NCBI GenBank assembly: GCA_035510695.1
Contig: DATKGO010000001.1
Coordinates: forward strand, 1-28,277
From: DAIDHK01 sp035510695
Lineage (GTDB): Bacteria > Patescibacteriota > Microgenomatia > Levybacterales > UBA12049
DNA: 28,277 bases
Reading direction: 5' to 3'
Of this stretch, positions 8,297-15,435 are shown piece after piece; position 1 is the stretch's first letter, and each line of letters opens with the position of its first letter. Made by a program: the position numbers and the translations under genes. The notes beneath the pieces are model-generated. The model was not told where the DNA came from and searched no databases. It worked only from the letters and a program-made list of their open reading frames with translations.

Positions 8297-8326
8297 TTGT
8301 TGATTGTATTCAAGTTTTTATATGAT
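8297..8326 (+). promoter_or_regulatory. Probable promoter TTGTTG - 18 - TATGAT
   Basis: TTGTTG at 8297-8302 and TATGAT at 8321-8326 (five of six consensus bases) are 18 bases apart, the same spacing and -10 sequence as the promoter at 26095-26124. Transcription would start near 8333. It would serve the GT-C gene after the Fic gene, separating the two units. Confidence 0.5.
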
Positions 8327-8349
8327 TTAATTTGAGTAGAGTCAAATTT

Positions 8350-9891
8350 ATGCATACTTTAATGAAAAAAATTAGTTTCATAATTTTGGTTTTAATTTTA
8401 GCTCTTTCGTTCTTCTTGGGAGCTAGGATGCTATTGGGGGGGGATTTTTATTATCTTTATGATCAGGCTAGAGATTATTTGCTGGCCCAAAATATTGTCA
8501 ATACCCACAGTTTAATACTCATCGGAGATCATAGCGGTTTAGGCGGATTTTTCCATGGCCCTCTTTGGATTTATATGTTTGTGCCGATTTACCTTCTGGG
8601 CAACGGAAATCCGATGTGTTTTGCATATTTCTATGCATGTATACCCGTGTTGACTGTTTTTATAGCCTATATTCTGGGTACCAAATTATATGATCAAAAA
8701 GCAGGGTCTATTTTTGCCTTATTGCTTGCTTTGTCTCCTATAACGTGGGGCACTGTAGCAAATACTATCAGTAATAATTTGGAGCCATTGGTATATCTTT
8801 TTCTGTTTTATTTTCTAATTCGCTTTTTGAGAGGTTACGCGAAATCTTTTATTTTGGTGGCCTTCTTTACAGGTTTATCTCTCCAGTTTGAAACCTCGTC
8901 GGCTTTAATGTTAATTCCGACAATTTTTGTTATATTTTTATTTAATATTGCGCCTGCAAAAAATAGAAAAGTAATCGGTTGGAGCATACTTGCTTATTTA
9001 GTATCAATAACAACATTTATATTATTTGATATCAGACATAATTTTTTGATGCTGCATTCTCTGTTAAATTCTTTCGGAGGAACGAAACAGAGAGGATATT
9101 TAGAGTTAAATGATAGACTTCCGGCACATTTCAATAGTATGTTGGGCGCATATAAAAGTGTGTTATTTAATGACAATATTATTTTGGTAATATTATTTGC
9201 AGTAATAATAATTTTTGCAGTTGTTTTGTTTCTTATAGAGAAGAACAAAGAATATAAAAGAGAATTTTTCTATTTACTTCTGTTTCCGTTATTATTTTAC
9301 GCCTTTTTTCTAGTTTACCCTTATTATATTTGGGCTAATTATGTATATGGTCTACTTGTGCCGGTGGCAATTGTATTTCTTCTGGCAATAATTACAATCT
9401 GGAGATACCGTGTTGGGAAAGTATTAGTAGTTGTATTTTTTGCTGTAACGTTTTTTTATGTTTCTTCCTATCTTCATACTCAGTATTTTAAGCCTTATCA
9501 ACCGGATACAACCGCCGGTTCGTATCTAAACCAGAAGGCGGTTGTGCAGTGGTTATATGCAGACGCGGGAACTGGAAAATATGGACACTTTGTCTATTCG
9601 CAAGATACTTTTACAGTGGGCATGGATTATTTAATTCCCTGGTATGGTAAAAATCAAAAGCAGACCAGTTTTGAGAGCCAAAAAGATAAAATCACTTATT
9701 TGATTATGTATCCTCATCAAACAAACGATGAAGGAGCATATGATTTTTGGAAGAAAAATGTTTTACATACCAACGGGCAAGTGTTAATGACAAAATCATT
9801 TGCAGGAGATATCACGGTGGAAAAATTAGCAATTATAGGGCAGGAACCAGCGGTTGATCCGAATTACTACCAAAATTTAATTTTCCGATAA
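8350..9891 (+). CDS. GT39/PMT-type GT-C membrane glycosyltransferase
   Basis: A polytopic membrane protein of about 513 residues. The frame opens at a TTG at 8332, but that lies at the predicted transcription start; ATG at 8350 (or 8362, MKKIS...) is more credible. Numbering below is from the TTG. After the first helix comes YDQARDYLLA (43-52), with acidic Asp44/Asp48 in the first extracytoplasmic loop, then a GDHSGLGG...HGPLW segment (65-79). This first-loop arrangement is the hallmark of PMT_2/GT39-like enzymes (ArnT relatives), which take sugars from polyprenyl-phosphate donors. About ten further helices and a roughly 110-residue extracytoplasmic C-terminal part follow. The last base of its stop overlaps the next ATG (TAATG), so the two genes are coupled. 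Sugar specificity unknown. Confidence 0.75.
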   Translation: MHTLMKKISFIILVLILALSFFLGARMLLGGDFYYLYDQARDYLLAQNIVNTHSLILIGDHSGLGGFFHGPLWIYMFVPIYLLGNGNPMCFAYFYACIPVLTVFIAYILGTKLYDQKAGSIFALLLALSPITWGTVANTISNNLEPLVYLFLFYFLIRFLRGYAKSFILVAFFTGLSLQFETSSALMLIPTIFVIFLFNIAPAKNRKVIGWSILAYLVSITTFILFDIRHNFLMLHSLLNSFGGTKQRGYLELNDRLPAHFNSMLGAYKSVLFNDNIILVILFAVIIIFAVVLFLIEKNKEYKREFFYLLLFPLLFYAFFLVYPYYIWANYVYGLLVPVAIVFLLAIITIWRYRVGKVLVVVFFAVTFFYVSSYLHTQYFKPYQPDTTAGSYLNQKAVVQWLYADAGTGKYGHFVYSQDTFTVGMDYLIPWYGKNQKQTSFESQKDKITYLIMYPHQTNDEGAYDFWKKNVLHTNGQVLMTKSFAGDITVEKLAIIGQEPAVDPNYYQNLIFR

Positions 9892-11846
9892 TGAATATTC
9901 TTCTCTTTTTAATTCTTTTTATTGTTTCCGTTTTTTTGGCATTTTATGTACCCGGCAGAGTATTACTGGGAAAGCAGGACAGTCTGTCCCGGCTGGGAAT
10001 ATTTGTAACGGCAATTATTCTCGGAATTGTCATGTGGGGCTGGCAGGGATTTATTTTTGGATTTTTACAGCTACGTTGGTTGAGTTATTTATATTTACTC
10101 ATATTTTTATTTATCTTCATAAAAAATGGATATTTAAAATTCGAATTTAATACTTTAAAAGATAAACCCCATGTTTTACTAAATAAAATTGATTGGGTAA
10201 CCGGTGGAATAATTATTCTCGGTGTAATTGGTCAGATTATTCCATTTATTCGTAGCGGAGAAATGAGTCCTTCAGGTTTATTCTTCAGCAGTTATAATAC
10301 TCCCGATCATATCTGGCACGTAACTTTGGTAAATGAATTGGTGCGCAGATTCCCTCCCAATGAGCCAGGACTTTACGGGGTAGCGCTCATTAATTATCAT
10401 TTTTGGTTTCATTTAGTAACGGCTGAATTGATTAGAGTATTTCATCTGCCTATTTTTCAAACTCAATTCATCGGAATGTACACTCTGGGACCGATTCTAC
10501 TTGGGCTAGTTGCGTATGTTTTCGCAAAAGCCATAAGTGATTCAAAGTTATTTTTACGCTTATTTATATTTTTTCTTTATTTTTCCGGTGATGCCGCGGG
10601 GTGGTTTATGCTTCTTTTAAGACAGCGTTTCGATCTTAATGTGCAATCACTTTTTGAAGACGGCTCAAAGTTTATGGATGCGCCAGGGAGGGGATTTGCG
10701 ATAATTATTGCGCTTGCGGCTTTATATCTTTTTTATAAGTATCGTCAAACTGTTTTAAAGCGAAGAAATATATTAATTTTAGCTTTATTACTGGGCAGTT
10801 TGCTGGATTTCAAAGTATATGTCGGAATTCCTTTTTTGTTTGGACTTTTTTGTTTAGCTATTTATTATGTAATTAAAAAGCAGTTCTCTTATTTATGGTT
10901 ATTTTTAACTGCATTAGTAATAGGTTTAGTGCAATACCTGCCTTTCAATAGTTCCTCAGGCGGAATAACGTTTCTTCCTTTTGAAATACCACGAGCCTTC
11001 ATAGCTCAAAAGGTTTTTAATTTGTCATACATTGATCAGCGTTGGACAATTTATTTACAGCATCACAACTATTTGCGTTTGTTACAGTATGGAGTTTTCA
11101 TGACTACCATATATATCCTTGTAATGTTTGGCATTAAAGTTTTCGGTTTCGTTATTTTTAAACGGGTAATAAGAAAAGTCGGGACACCCTTTTTTATTTT
11201 ACTCTACTCGGTATTATTTATTTCTACAGTATTGGGTTTGTTTTTTTATCAGAAAGTCGGTGGGGCAAATATTTGGGAATTTTTTATGACCGGTTCTCTG
11301 ATTTTAGCGATTATTACGTCTTTGAATCTGTCATTATTTTTATCCCAAATGGGGAGAAGAGTAGTGACTGTAATTATAGCTATAATTATTATCTTTACGA
11401 TTCCGCGTTGGATTAATTCGGTTGGCATGTATATATACGATGATTATTTTTCCGGATTTCATGGAGTCAGTACATCCGAACTGACGGCTTACACTTTTTT
11501 AAAGGATAATACGCCGGAGAACAGTACAATACTATTAATTGGGAAAAATGATTTTTTACCATTTTCATCCTTAGCTAGTGTCTTAAGCGAAAGAAATTTA
11601 TTTTTTTCGGGGACCGGAGTTAGTCAAGTTATTACACCGGAATTTTTACGACGACAGACAGATACGGATTTTATAAAAAGCAGTAAAAATAATAAATTAG
11701 TTTTAAATGTTTTACAAAAAGATAAGGTTAATTATGTAGTGATTGAGAATGATTCCCCGATTGCTACTAATAGTCCAATGTTTAGAAATAAATTGCTTAG
11801 TAAAGTGTTTTCAAACCAATACTCCAAGATACTAAAAGTAGAGTAG
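9891..11846 (+). CDS. GT-C-like polytopic membrane protein, probable glycosyltransferase
   Basis: 651 residues with about twelve to thirteen helices up to about 510, then an extracytoplasmic tail of about 140 residues. The first large loop holds TPDHIWHVTLVNEL (137-150; Asp139, His140, His143) followed by RRFPPNEPG, the sort of Asp/His-rich loop found near the active site of GT-C transferases. I cannot name the family more precisely. Translationally coupled to the upstream GT39-like gene through TAATG; a separate promoter precedes the next gene, so this is probably the end of a two-gene unit. The tail contains a DNTPENSTILLIG segment typical of the soluble domain that ends many such proteins, with no final membrane helix. 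Confidence 0.68.
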   Translation: MNILLFLILFIVSVFLAFYVPGRVLLGKQDSLSRLGIFVTAIILGIVMWGWQGFIFGFLQLRWLSYLYLLIFLFIFIKNGYLKFEFNTLKDKPHVLLNKIDWVTGGIIILGVIGQIIPFIRSGEMSPSGLFFSSYNTPDHIWHVTLVNELVRRFPPNEPGLYGVALINYHFWFHLVTAELIRVFHLPIFQTQFIGMYTLGPILLGLVAYVFAKAISDSKLFLRLFIFFLYFSGDAAGWFMLLLRQRFDLNVQSLFEDGSKFMDAPGRGFAIIIALAALYLFYKYRQTVLKRRNILILALLLGSLLDFKVYVGIPFLFGLFCLAIYYVIKKQFSYLWLFLTALVIGLVQYLPFNSSSGGITFLPFEIPRAFIAQKVFNLSYIDQRWTIYLQHHNYLRLLQYGVFMTTIYILVMFGIKVFGFVIFKRVIRKVGTPFFILLYSVLFISTVLGLFFYQKVGGANIWEFFMTGSLILAIITSLNLSLFLSQMGRRVVTVIIAIIIIFTIPRWINSVGMYIYDDYFSGFHGVSTSELTAYTFLKDNTPENSTILLIGKNDFLPFSSLASVLSERNLFFSGTGVSQVITPEFLRRQTDTDFIKSSKNNKLVLNVLQKDKVNYVVIENDSPIATNSPMFRNKLLSKVFSNQYSKILKVE

Positions 11847-11853
11847 GAATTAT

Positions 11854-11883
11854 TTGAACCTCATGCTCTAAAAGTGGTAAGAT
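11854..11883 (+). promoter_or_regulatory. Promoter TTGAAC - 18 - TAAGAT with extended -10, leaderless geometry
   Basis: TTGAAC (11854-11859) is followed after 18 bases by TAAGAT (11878-11883), preceded by TG and one base (11875-11877), an extended -10. The ATG at 11891 is 7 bases after the -10 box, so transcription should begin at or next to the start codon. No Shine-Dalgarno sequence is present. Confidence 0.55.
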
Positions 11884-11890
11884 ATAGGTA

Positions 11891-12823
11891 ATGATCAGTT
11901 TTGTAATCCCCGTTTTAAATGAAGAAGAAGGCCTTTTAGCCTTTTATCAGGAATTGTCTAAGGAACAGAAGAAATTAGGAGATTCATATGAGACGCTTTT
12001 TATTGATGACGGCTCAATCGACGGTTCGTTGGCGATTTTAAAGGATTTACTCAAAAAAGATAAAAATGTCCGTTTATTTTCCTTTCGTAGGAATCGGGGT
12101 AAAAGTGAGGCTTTATCCTTGGGTTTCCAAAAAGCAAAAGGAGACTATGTCGTGACTCTGGATGCGGATTTGCAGGACAGACCCTCGGAAGTGCATAAAT
12201 TACTAGATGAAGTTAGAGGGAATTGGGATGTAGTCAGCGGTTGGAGAAAAAATAGGCAGGACAAAAAGAAGATGGTATGGGCCTCAAAACTTTTTAACTT
12301 ATTGGTTAAAACTTTTTGGGGATTAAGTCTGCATGATTATAATTGCGGATTAAAAGCCTATACCAGCGACGCTGCCAAATCACTGCGTTTGTATGGTGGA
12401 TTTCATCGATTTATTCCTCTTATAGCCTTCCAGGAAGGTTTTACCGTGACGGAAGTGGTAGTAGAACATGATAAACGAAGATTCGGCAAGTCAAAATACG
12501 GTTTTTCTAAAGTTTGGAAAGATTTGCCAGATATTTTTTCCATGATTTTTTTGGCCAAATATAGCAAGAGGCCGCTACACTTTTTTGGCTTCATAGGCTT
12601 ATTTCTTATGGTAATAGGCGTTGTGATATTACTCTATTTGCTCGGGGTTCAACTGCATGGGCAATCAATTGGGCGGCGTCCTTTATTGATGTATGGAATT
12701 TTAAGTATACTGGCCGGAGTACAGATCTTCTTGACTGGATTCTTAGGGGACCTCATAATAAACTCATCCAGTAGAGAAATGTTTCATCAACCATTAAGAT
12801 TCTCTTCGGATAAAACCCTATGA
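11891..12823 (+). CDS. GT2 family polyprenyl-phosphate glycosyltransferase (GtrB/DPM1-like)
   Basis: Makes a polyprenyl-phosphate-linked sugar from a nucleotide sugar, the kind of donor the neighbouring GT-C enzymes use. The 310 residues begin with the GT-A fold VIPVLNEEEGL (5-15), then FIDDGSIDGS (37-46), RNRGKSEALS (67-76) and the metal-binding DADLQD (91-96). HDYNCGLKAY (148-157) matches the acceptor-side motif of GtrB/DPM1 enzymes. Two helices close the protein (about 231-253 and 267-289), as usual in GtrB. Length is normal. It has its own promoter immediately upstream and overlaps the next gene by four bases (ATGA at 12820-12823). The sugar (Glc, Man, GlcNAc or other) is undetermined. 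Confidence 0.9.
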   Translation: MISFVIPVLNEEEGLLAFYQELSKEQKKLGDSYETLFIDDGSIDGSLAILKDLLKKDKNVRLFSFRRNRGKSEALSLGFQKAKGDYVVTLDADLQDRPSEVHKLLDEVRGNWDVVSGWRKNRQDKKKMVWASKLFNLLVKTFWGLSLHDYNCGLKAYTSDAAKSLRLYGGFHRFIPLIAFQEGFTVTEVVVEHDKRRFGKSKYGFSKVWKDLPDIFSMIFLAKYSKRPLHFFGFIGLFLMVIGVVILLYLLGVQLHGQSIGRRPLLMYGILSILAGVQIFLTGFLGDLIINSSSREMFHQPLRFSSDKTL

Positions 12824-13353
12824 AAATAGGCATTGATATCAGCCAAACCGCATACGAAAATACAGGTGTGGCAAATTATCTCACTCAATTGGTAAATCAT
12901 TTATTGGAAATTGATAAGGAGAATGAGTACATCTTGTTTTTTTCGTCTTTACGAAAAAATTTTCAATTTTCAATTTTCAATTTTCAATCAAATTCTAATG
13001 TTAAAATTATTAAATATAAAATCCCGCCGACAGTGCTTGATTTGCTCTGGAATAGATTGCATATTTGTCCGATTGAGTGGTTTATTGGAGACGTGGATGT
13101 TTTTATTACTTCCGACTGGACGGAACCGCCTGCCTTGAAGGCAAAAAAGCTGACGATATTGTATGATTTAATTGTCTATAAGCATCCGGAAGAAACAGCT
13201 AAAAACATTGTAGAAACTCAAAAAAGGAAGTTGAAATGGGCAAAAAGGGAAACAGATGGGATTTTATGTATTTCAGAGTCAACTAAACAGGATGCAGAGA
13301 AGATATTAGGAATTGAAGAGAAGAGATTATTTGTGGTCTACCCTGGGATTTGA
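12820..13353 (+). pseudogene. GT4 glycosyltransferase truncated at the domain hinge by a MITE-like repeat
   Basis: Only the N-terminal Rossmann domain of a GT4 enzyme survives: 177 residues against about 370 in the family. It starts MKIGIDISQTAYENTGVANY, matching the opening of the intact paralogue at 22086 (MRIGID...TGVGRYTRNL), continues through SDWTEPPALKAKKLTILYDL (a GT4 acceptor-side strand and loop), and stops after VVYPGI, exactly where intact GT4 proteins pass from the N-domain to the nucleotide-sugar-binding C-domain (IYPGIKP in the next gene). The stop TGA (13351-13353) lies 4 bases before the structured repeat at 13357-13501, and no C-domain remnant follows. The donor-binding domain and the EX7E motif are missing, so it should not work alone. 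Residues 47-56 are encoded by a TTTTCAA array. Less likely: a functional half-enzyme pairing with another GT4. Confidence 0.75.
12960..12987 (+). repeat. Heptanucleotide array TTTTCAA x4 inside a coding region
   Basis: Four exact tandem copies of TTTTCAA. In the reading frame of the truncated GT4 they encode part of NFQFSIFNFQ, an insertion relative to the paralogue at 22086, placed in a loop after the second N-domain strand (EYILFFSS). Confidence 0.9.
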
Positions 13354-13356
13354 CAA

Positions 13357-13501
13357 GTTGTCATCCTGAACTATCGGAGCCAAGCTTGATTGGCGAGATC
13401 GCTTGCTTGACAAGCGTAAAGATTCAGGATCCAGTGAGATGCTGAAGTGAATTCAGCATGACAAAACACTCTGGATTCCGGGTCAAGCCCTGAATGACAA
13501 C
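13357..13501 (+). mobile_element. MITE-like structured repeat, copy A (with an extra inverted unit)
   Basis: Bounded by perfect 8-base terminal inverted repeats GTTGTCAT (13357-13364) and ATGACAAC (13494-13501). Inside are four hairpins: P1 ATCCTGAA (13363-13370) with TTCAGGAT (13423-13430), enclosing P2 GCCAA/TTGGC (13379-13383/13390-13394) and P3 CGCTTG/CAAGCG (13400-13405/13411-13416); then P4 ATGCTGAA/TTCAGCAT (13439-13446/13452-13459). The last 30 bases (about 13471-13500) hold a further imperfect palindrome in reverse orientation, TTCCGGG...CCCTGAA. It codes for nothing credible. It resembles REP/MITE elements that are moved by a transposase supplied in trans; none is in the window. Confidence 0.75.
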
Positions 13502-13513
13502 AAAAATAATATT

Positions 13514-14641
13514 ATGATTATTGCAATTGACGGCAATGAAGCCAATGTAAAAAAAAGAGTTGGAGTAAGCGAGTTCGCTTTTGAATTGCTTGCGCAGCTC
13601 ACAAAGATCAAAGATCAAGGATCAAGTATCAACGTGTATCTGAAAGAATCGCCGTTGAAAGATTTTCCGATTGAGGATAAAAATTGGCAGTATAGTATTT
13701 TCGGACCGAAGAAATTATGGACGCAGCTTGCCTTGCCGGCACACTTATTTTTGCAGCTTAAAAAGCCTGATGTTTTTTTTACTCCTTCCCATTATGCTCC
13801 TCGTTTTTCTCCATGTCCGACTGTCATTTCTATAATGGATTTGGCCTATATCCATTTTCCCCAGCTTTTTGCCAAAAAAGACTTGTATCAGCTTCAAAAT
13901 TGGACCAAATATTCTGTGAAAAATGCCTCCAAAATCATTACAATCAGTCAAAGCAGTAAACATGATATACTTAACATATACGGCGTTGCGGAAGAGAAGG
14001 TTGCGGTAATTTATCCGGGTATAAAACCGCTTGTGAGCTTAACGCCGCATGTTTATCCTATGCAGGAATTAAAGATAAAATACGCTATTTCGCAAAATTT
14101 TCTTTTGTTCGTGGGCACTTTGCAGCCGAGAAAAAATATAGCTCGCCTGATAGAGGCTTTTTCACAATTGAAAAAATCTAAAGACAAGGAATTGCAGCTG
14201 GTTATTGTCGGTAAAAAAGGCTGGCTGTATGAGGAAATTTTAGCCGCGCCGGAAAAATTCGGTGTTAGCGAAAGTGTTAAATTTTTGGAATTTGTCAGTG
14301 ATGATGAGTTAGCTATTTTATATTCAAACGCAAAATGTTTTGTTTTCCCTTCACTTTACGAAGGATTCGGTTTGCCGGTGCTTGAAGCTATGCAGCATGA
14401 TTGCCCGGTGATTACCAGTAATGTCTCAAGTCTTCCCGAAGCCGGAGGAGACGCGGCTTTGTACGTGGATCCGCTGGACGTTGAAGATATGGCTAAAAAA
14501 ATTGAAAAGGTTCTAAACGATAGTAATTTACGAAAAGAAATGATAAAAAAGGGTAGAGAACAAGTAAAAAAATTCAGTTGGGAGAAAGCGGCGAAAGAGA
14601 CGCTTGATGTTTTGCAAAGTGTAGCTAGGAATAAAAGTTGA
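13514..14641 (+). CDS. GT4 family glycosyltransferase (GT-B fold), complete
   Basis: 375 residues, normal length. The N-domain opens MIIAIDGNEANVKKRVGVSE, with a Gly-rich acceptor loop, and includes VFTPSHYAP and TVISIMDLAYIHFP. The hinge is VAVIYPGIKP. The C-domain begins FLLFVGTLQPRKN (about 194-206), contains LVIVGKKGW, and the donor-binding EX7E motif as EGFGLPVLE (Glu283 and Glu291). It is a cytosolic retaining transferase adding a hexose from a nucleotide sugar, most plausibly mannose given ManC in the window, though this is inference. Residues 30-39 (KIKDQ...) come from a CAAAGAT-type heptamer array. The gene is flanked by the two copies of the structured repeat and starts 12 bases after copy A, so its promoter or leader may lie in that element. 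It ends at a TGA that is part of a 13-bp inverted repeat. Confidence 0.9.
   Translation: MIIAIDGNEANVKKRVGVSEFAFELLAQLTKIKDQGSSINVYLKESPLKDFPIEDKNWQYSIFGPKKLWTQLALPAHLFLQLKKPDVFFTPSHYAPRFSPCPTVISIMDLAYIHFPQLFAKKDLYQLQNWTKYSVKNASKIITISQSSKHDILNIYGVAEEKVAVIYPGIKPLVSLTPHVYPMQELKIKYAISQNFLLFVGTLQPRKNIARLIEAFSQLKKSKDKELQLVIVGKKGWLYEEILAAPEKFGVSESVKFLEFVSDDELAILYSNAKCFVFPSLYEGFGLPVLEAMQHDCPVITSNVSSLPEAGGDAALYVDPLDVEDMAKKIEKVLNDSNLRKEMIKKGREQVKKFSWEKAAKETLDVLQSVARNKS
13602..13629 (+). repeat. Heptanucleotide array CAAAGAT x4 (two exact, two variant) inside the GT4 gene
   Basis: Units are CAAAGAT, CAAAGAT, CAAGGAT, CAAGTAT. They encode KIKDQGSSI in the loop between the first helix and second strand of the N-domain. 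The same heptamer forms the array at 19127-19159 in an unrelated membrane protein. Confidence 0.85.
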
Positions 14642-14674
14642 CAGAAAAAATATAATTGTTCATTTTTTCTGTCA
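14639..14674 (+). terminator. 13-bp AT-rich inverted repeat at the end of the GT4 gene
   Basis: TGACAGAAAAAAT (14639-14651) is perfectly complementary to ATTTTTTCTGTCA (14662-14674) around a 10-base loop. The left arm starts with the gene's own TGA stop and the right arm runs into structured repeat copy B. The U-run lies inside the right arm, so it is not a textbook intrinsic terminator, but could act as a weak two-way terminator or protect the mRNA end. Confidence 0.4.
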
Positions 14675-14774
14675 TCCCGGACTATCGGAACCCCGCTCAG
14701 CGGGGTGAGATCGCCTGCCTGACAGGCGTAAAGATCCGGGATCCAGAGAGATCCTGAAACAAGTTCAGGATGAC
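14670..14774 (+). mobile_element. MITE-like structured repeat, copy B
   Basis: Aligns with copy A across its first roughly 105 bases, sharing CTATCGG, GAGATCGC and GTAAAGAT blocks. Hairpins: P1 ATCCCGGA/TCCGGGAT (14674-14681/14735-14742); P2 ACCCCGC/GCGGGGT (14690-14696/14700-14706); P3 CGCCTG/CAGGCG (14712-14717/14723-14728); P4 ATCCTGAA/TTCAGGAT (14751-14758/14764-14771). Relative to copy A, P1 has two, P3 one and P4 one fully compensated base-pair change. It fills the gap between the GT4 gene and the acyltransferase and ends 8 bases before the latter's ATG. Confidence 0.78.
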
Positions 14775-14782
14775 GTAATGGT

Positions 14783-15388
14783 ATGAAAGATAAAACAGGG
14801 AAAAAATTAACAATTCATGAGATACTGTTAAAAGGAGCTAACAGAGTTGATACAATTATTTTAGAATTTATTAATATGATTTTAATTTGGATCGGCAATA
14901 TTCCCTTGCATCATGTCCGCAGATTATTTTATAGATTGGCGGGAATGAAAATCGGCCAGGGATCAACTATTCATACCGGCGCCAGATTTTATAATCCGGA
15001 GAATATTGCAATTGGTAAAGATTCAATTATCGGTGAAAATGTGGTGCTGGACGGACGGGCGAAATTAACTATTGGAGACCACGTTGATATTGCCTCGGAA
15101 GTGATGATTTATAACGCAGAACATAATATTGAATCCGAACATTTTGCGGCAGCCGAGACAGTTGTCAACGAGCCGGTGAGTATTGAGGATTATGTTTTTA
15201 TCGGACCGCGTGTGATTATTTTACCGGGAGTAACAATCGGTAAGGGGGCAATTGTGGGAGCCGGAGCAGTAGTGACGAAAAACGTTGAGCCCTTTCAAAT
15301 TGTCGGCGGAGTGCCGGCAAAAGTAATCGGGGAGAGGAAAAATAAAGAGCCTCACTATATTTTAGGCAGGGCGGCCTGGTTTAGATAA
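14783..15388 (+). CDS. Left-handed beta-helix O-acetyltransferase (maltose/galactoside acetyltransferase-like)
   Basis: 201 residues. A short amphipathic N-terminal part (about 1-55, with a hydrophobic stretch at 24-40 that could touch the membrane) precedes hexapeptide repeats from about 56 to 180. His114 in NAEHNI is in the place of the catalytic His of the maltose/galactoside/NodL acetyltransferase group, and the end carries GAGAVVTKNV...GGVPAKVIG (159-183). It would acetylate a glycan sugar using acetyl-CoA. It is more GC-rich and more canonical than its relative at 209-808. The start codon is 8 bases downstream of structured repeat copy B; AGGA within the last hairpin (14767-14770) is the only Shine-Dalgarno-like sequence, so the repeat may set its translation. 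An out-of-frame ATG sits at 14778. Confidence 0.9.
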   Translation: MKDKTGKKLTIHEILLKGANRVDTIILEFINMILIWIGNIPLHHVRRLFYRLAGMKIGQGSTIHTGARFYNPENIAIGKDSIIGENVVLDGRAKLTIGDHVDIASEVMIYNAEHNIESEHFAAAETVVNEPVSIEDYVFIGPRVIILPGVTIGKGAIVGAGAVVTKNVEPFQIVGGVPAKVIGERKNKEPHYILGRAAWFR

Positions 15389-15408
15389 TTTCTTTATTAA
15401 GTAGATCT

Positions 15409-15417
15409 TGTTATAAT
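15409..15417 (+). promoter_or_regulatory. Extended -10 promoter TGTTATAAT
   Basis: A perfect extended -10 (TG, one base, TATAAT at 15412-15417) with no good -35. Transcription should start near 15424, giving a leader of about 12 bases before the ATG at 15436. Confidence 0.6.
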
Positions 15418-15435
15418 GATAGTCACCAAAATTTT

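Noticed and set aside
8259..8303. 14-codon ORF after the Fic gene with a good Shine-Dalgarno (AAAGGGA)
   Set aside because: Too short, no recognisable product, and it runs into the likely promoter at 8297-8326; could be a leader peptide but nothing supports that.
12960..12987. CRISPR-like array
   Set aside because: Units are 7 bases with no spacers; no cas genes or 25-37 base repeats occur anywhere in the window.
12911..13138. Second + frame ORF of 75 codons inside the truncated GT4
   Set aside because: It exists because the heptamer array is stop-free in all frames; the rest has no family features. Kept only as support for the frame-independence observation.
13351..13353. TGA read as an amino acid, making the truncated GT4 longer
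   Set aside because: Reading through enters the structured repeat and meets another stop at once (13423 region and before); TGA ends many intact genes here, e.g. 4455, 6801, 20086.
13424..13618. Minus-strand 64-codon ORF across structured repeat A and the start of a GT4 gene
   Set aside because: Half of it is the palindromic repeat read as protein and the rest is antisense to the clear GT4 start; no start signal.
14638..14656. TTGACA and TATAAT close together after the GT4 gene
   Set aside because: The spacing is only 7 bases, far from the roughly 17 needed, and the sequence is explained by the 13-bp inverted repeat.
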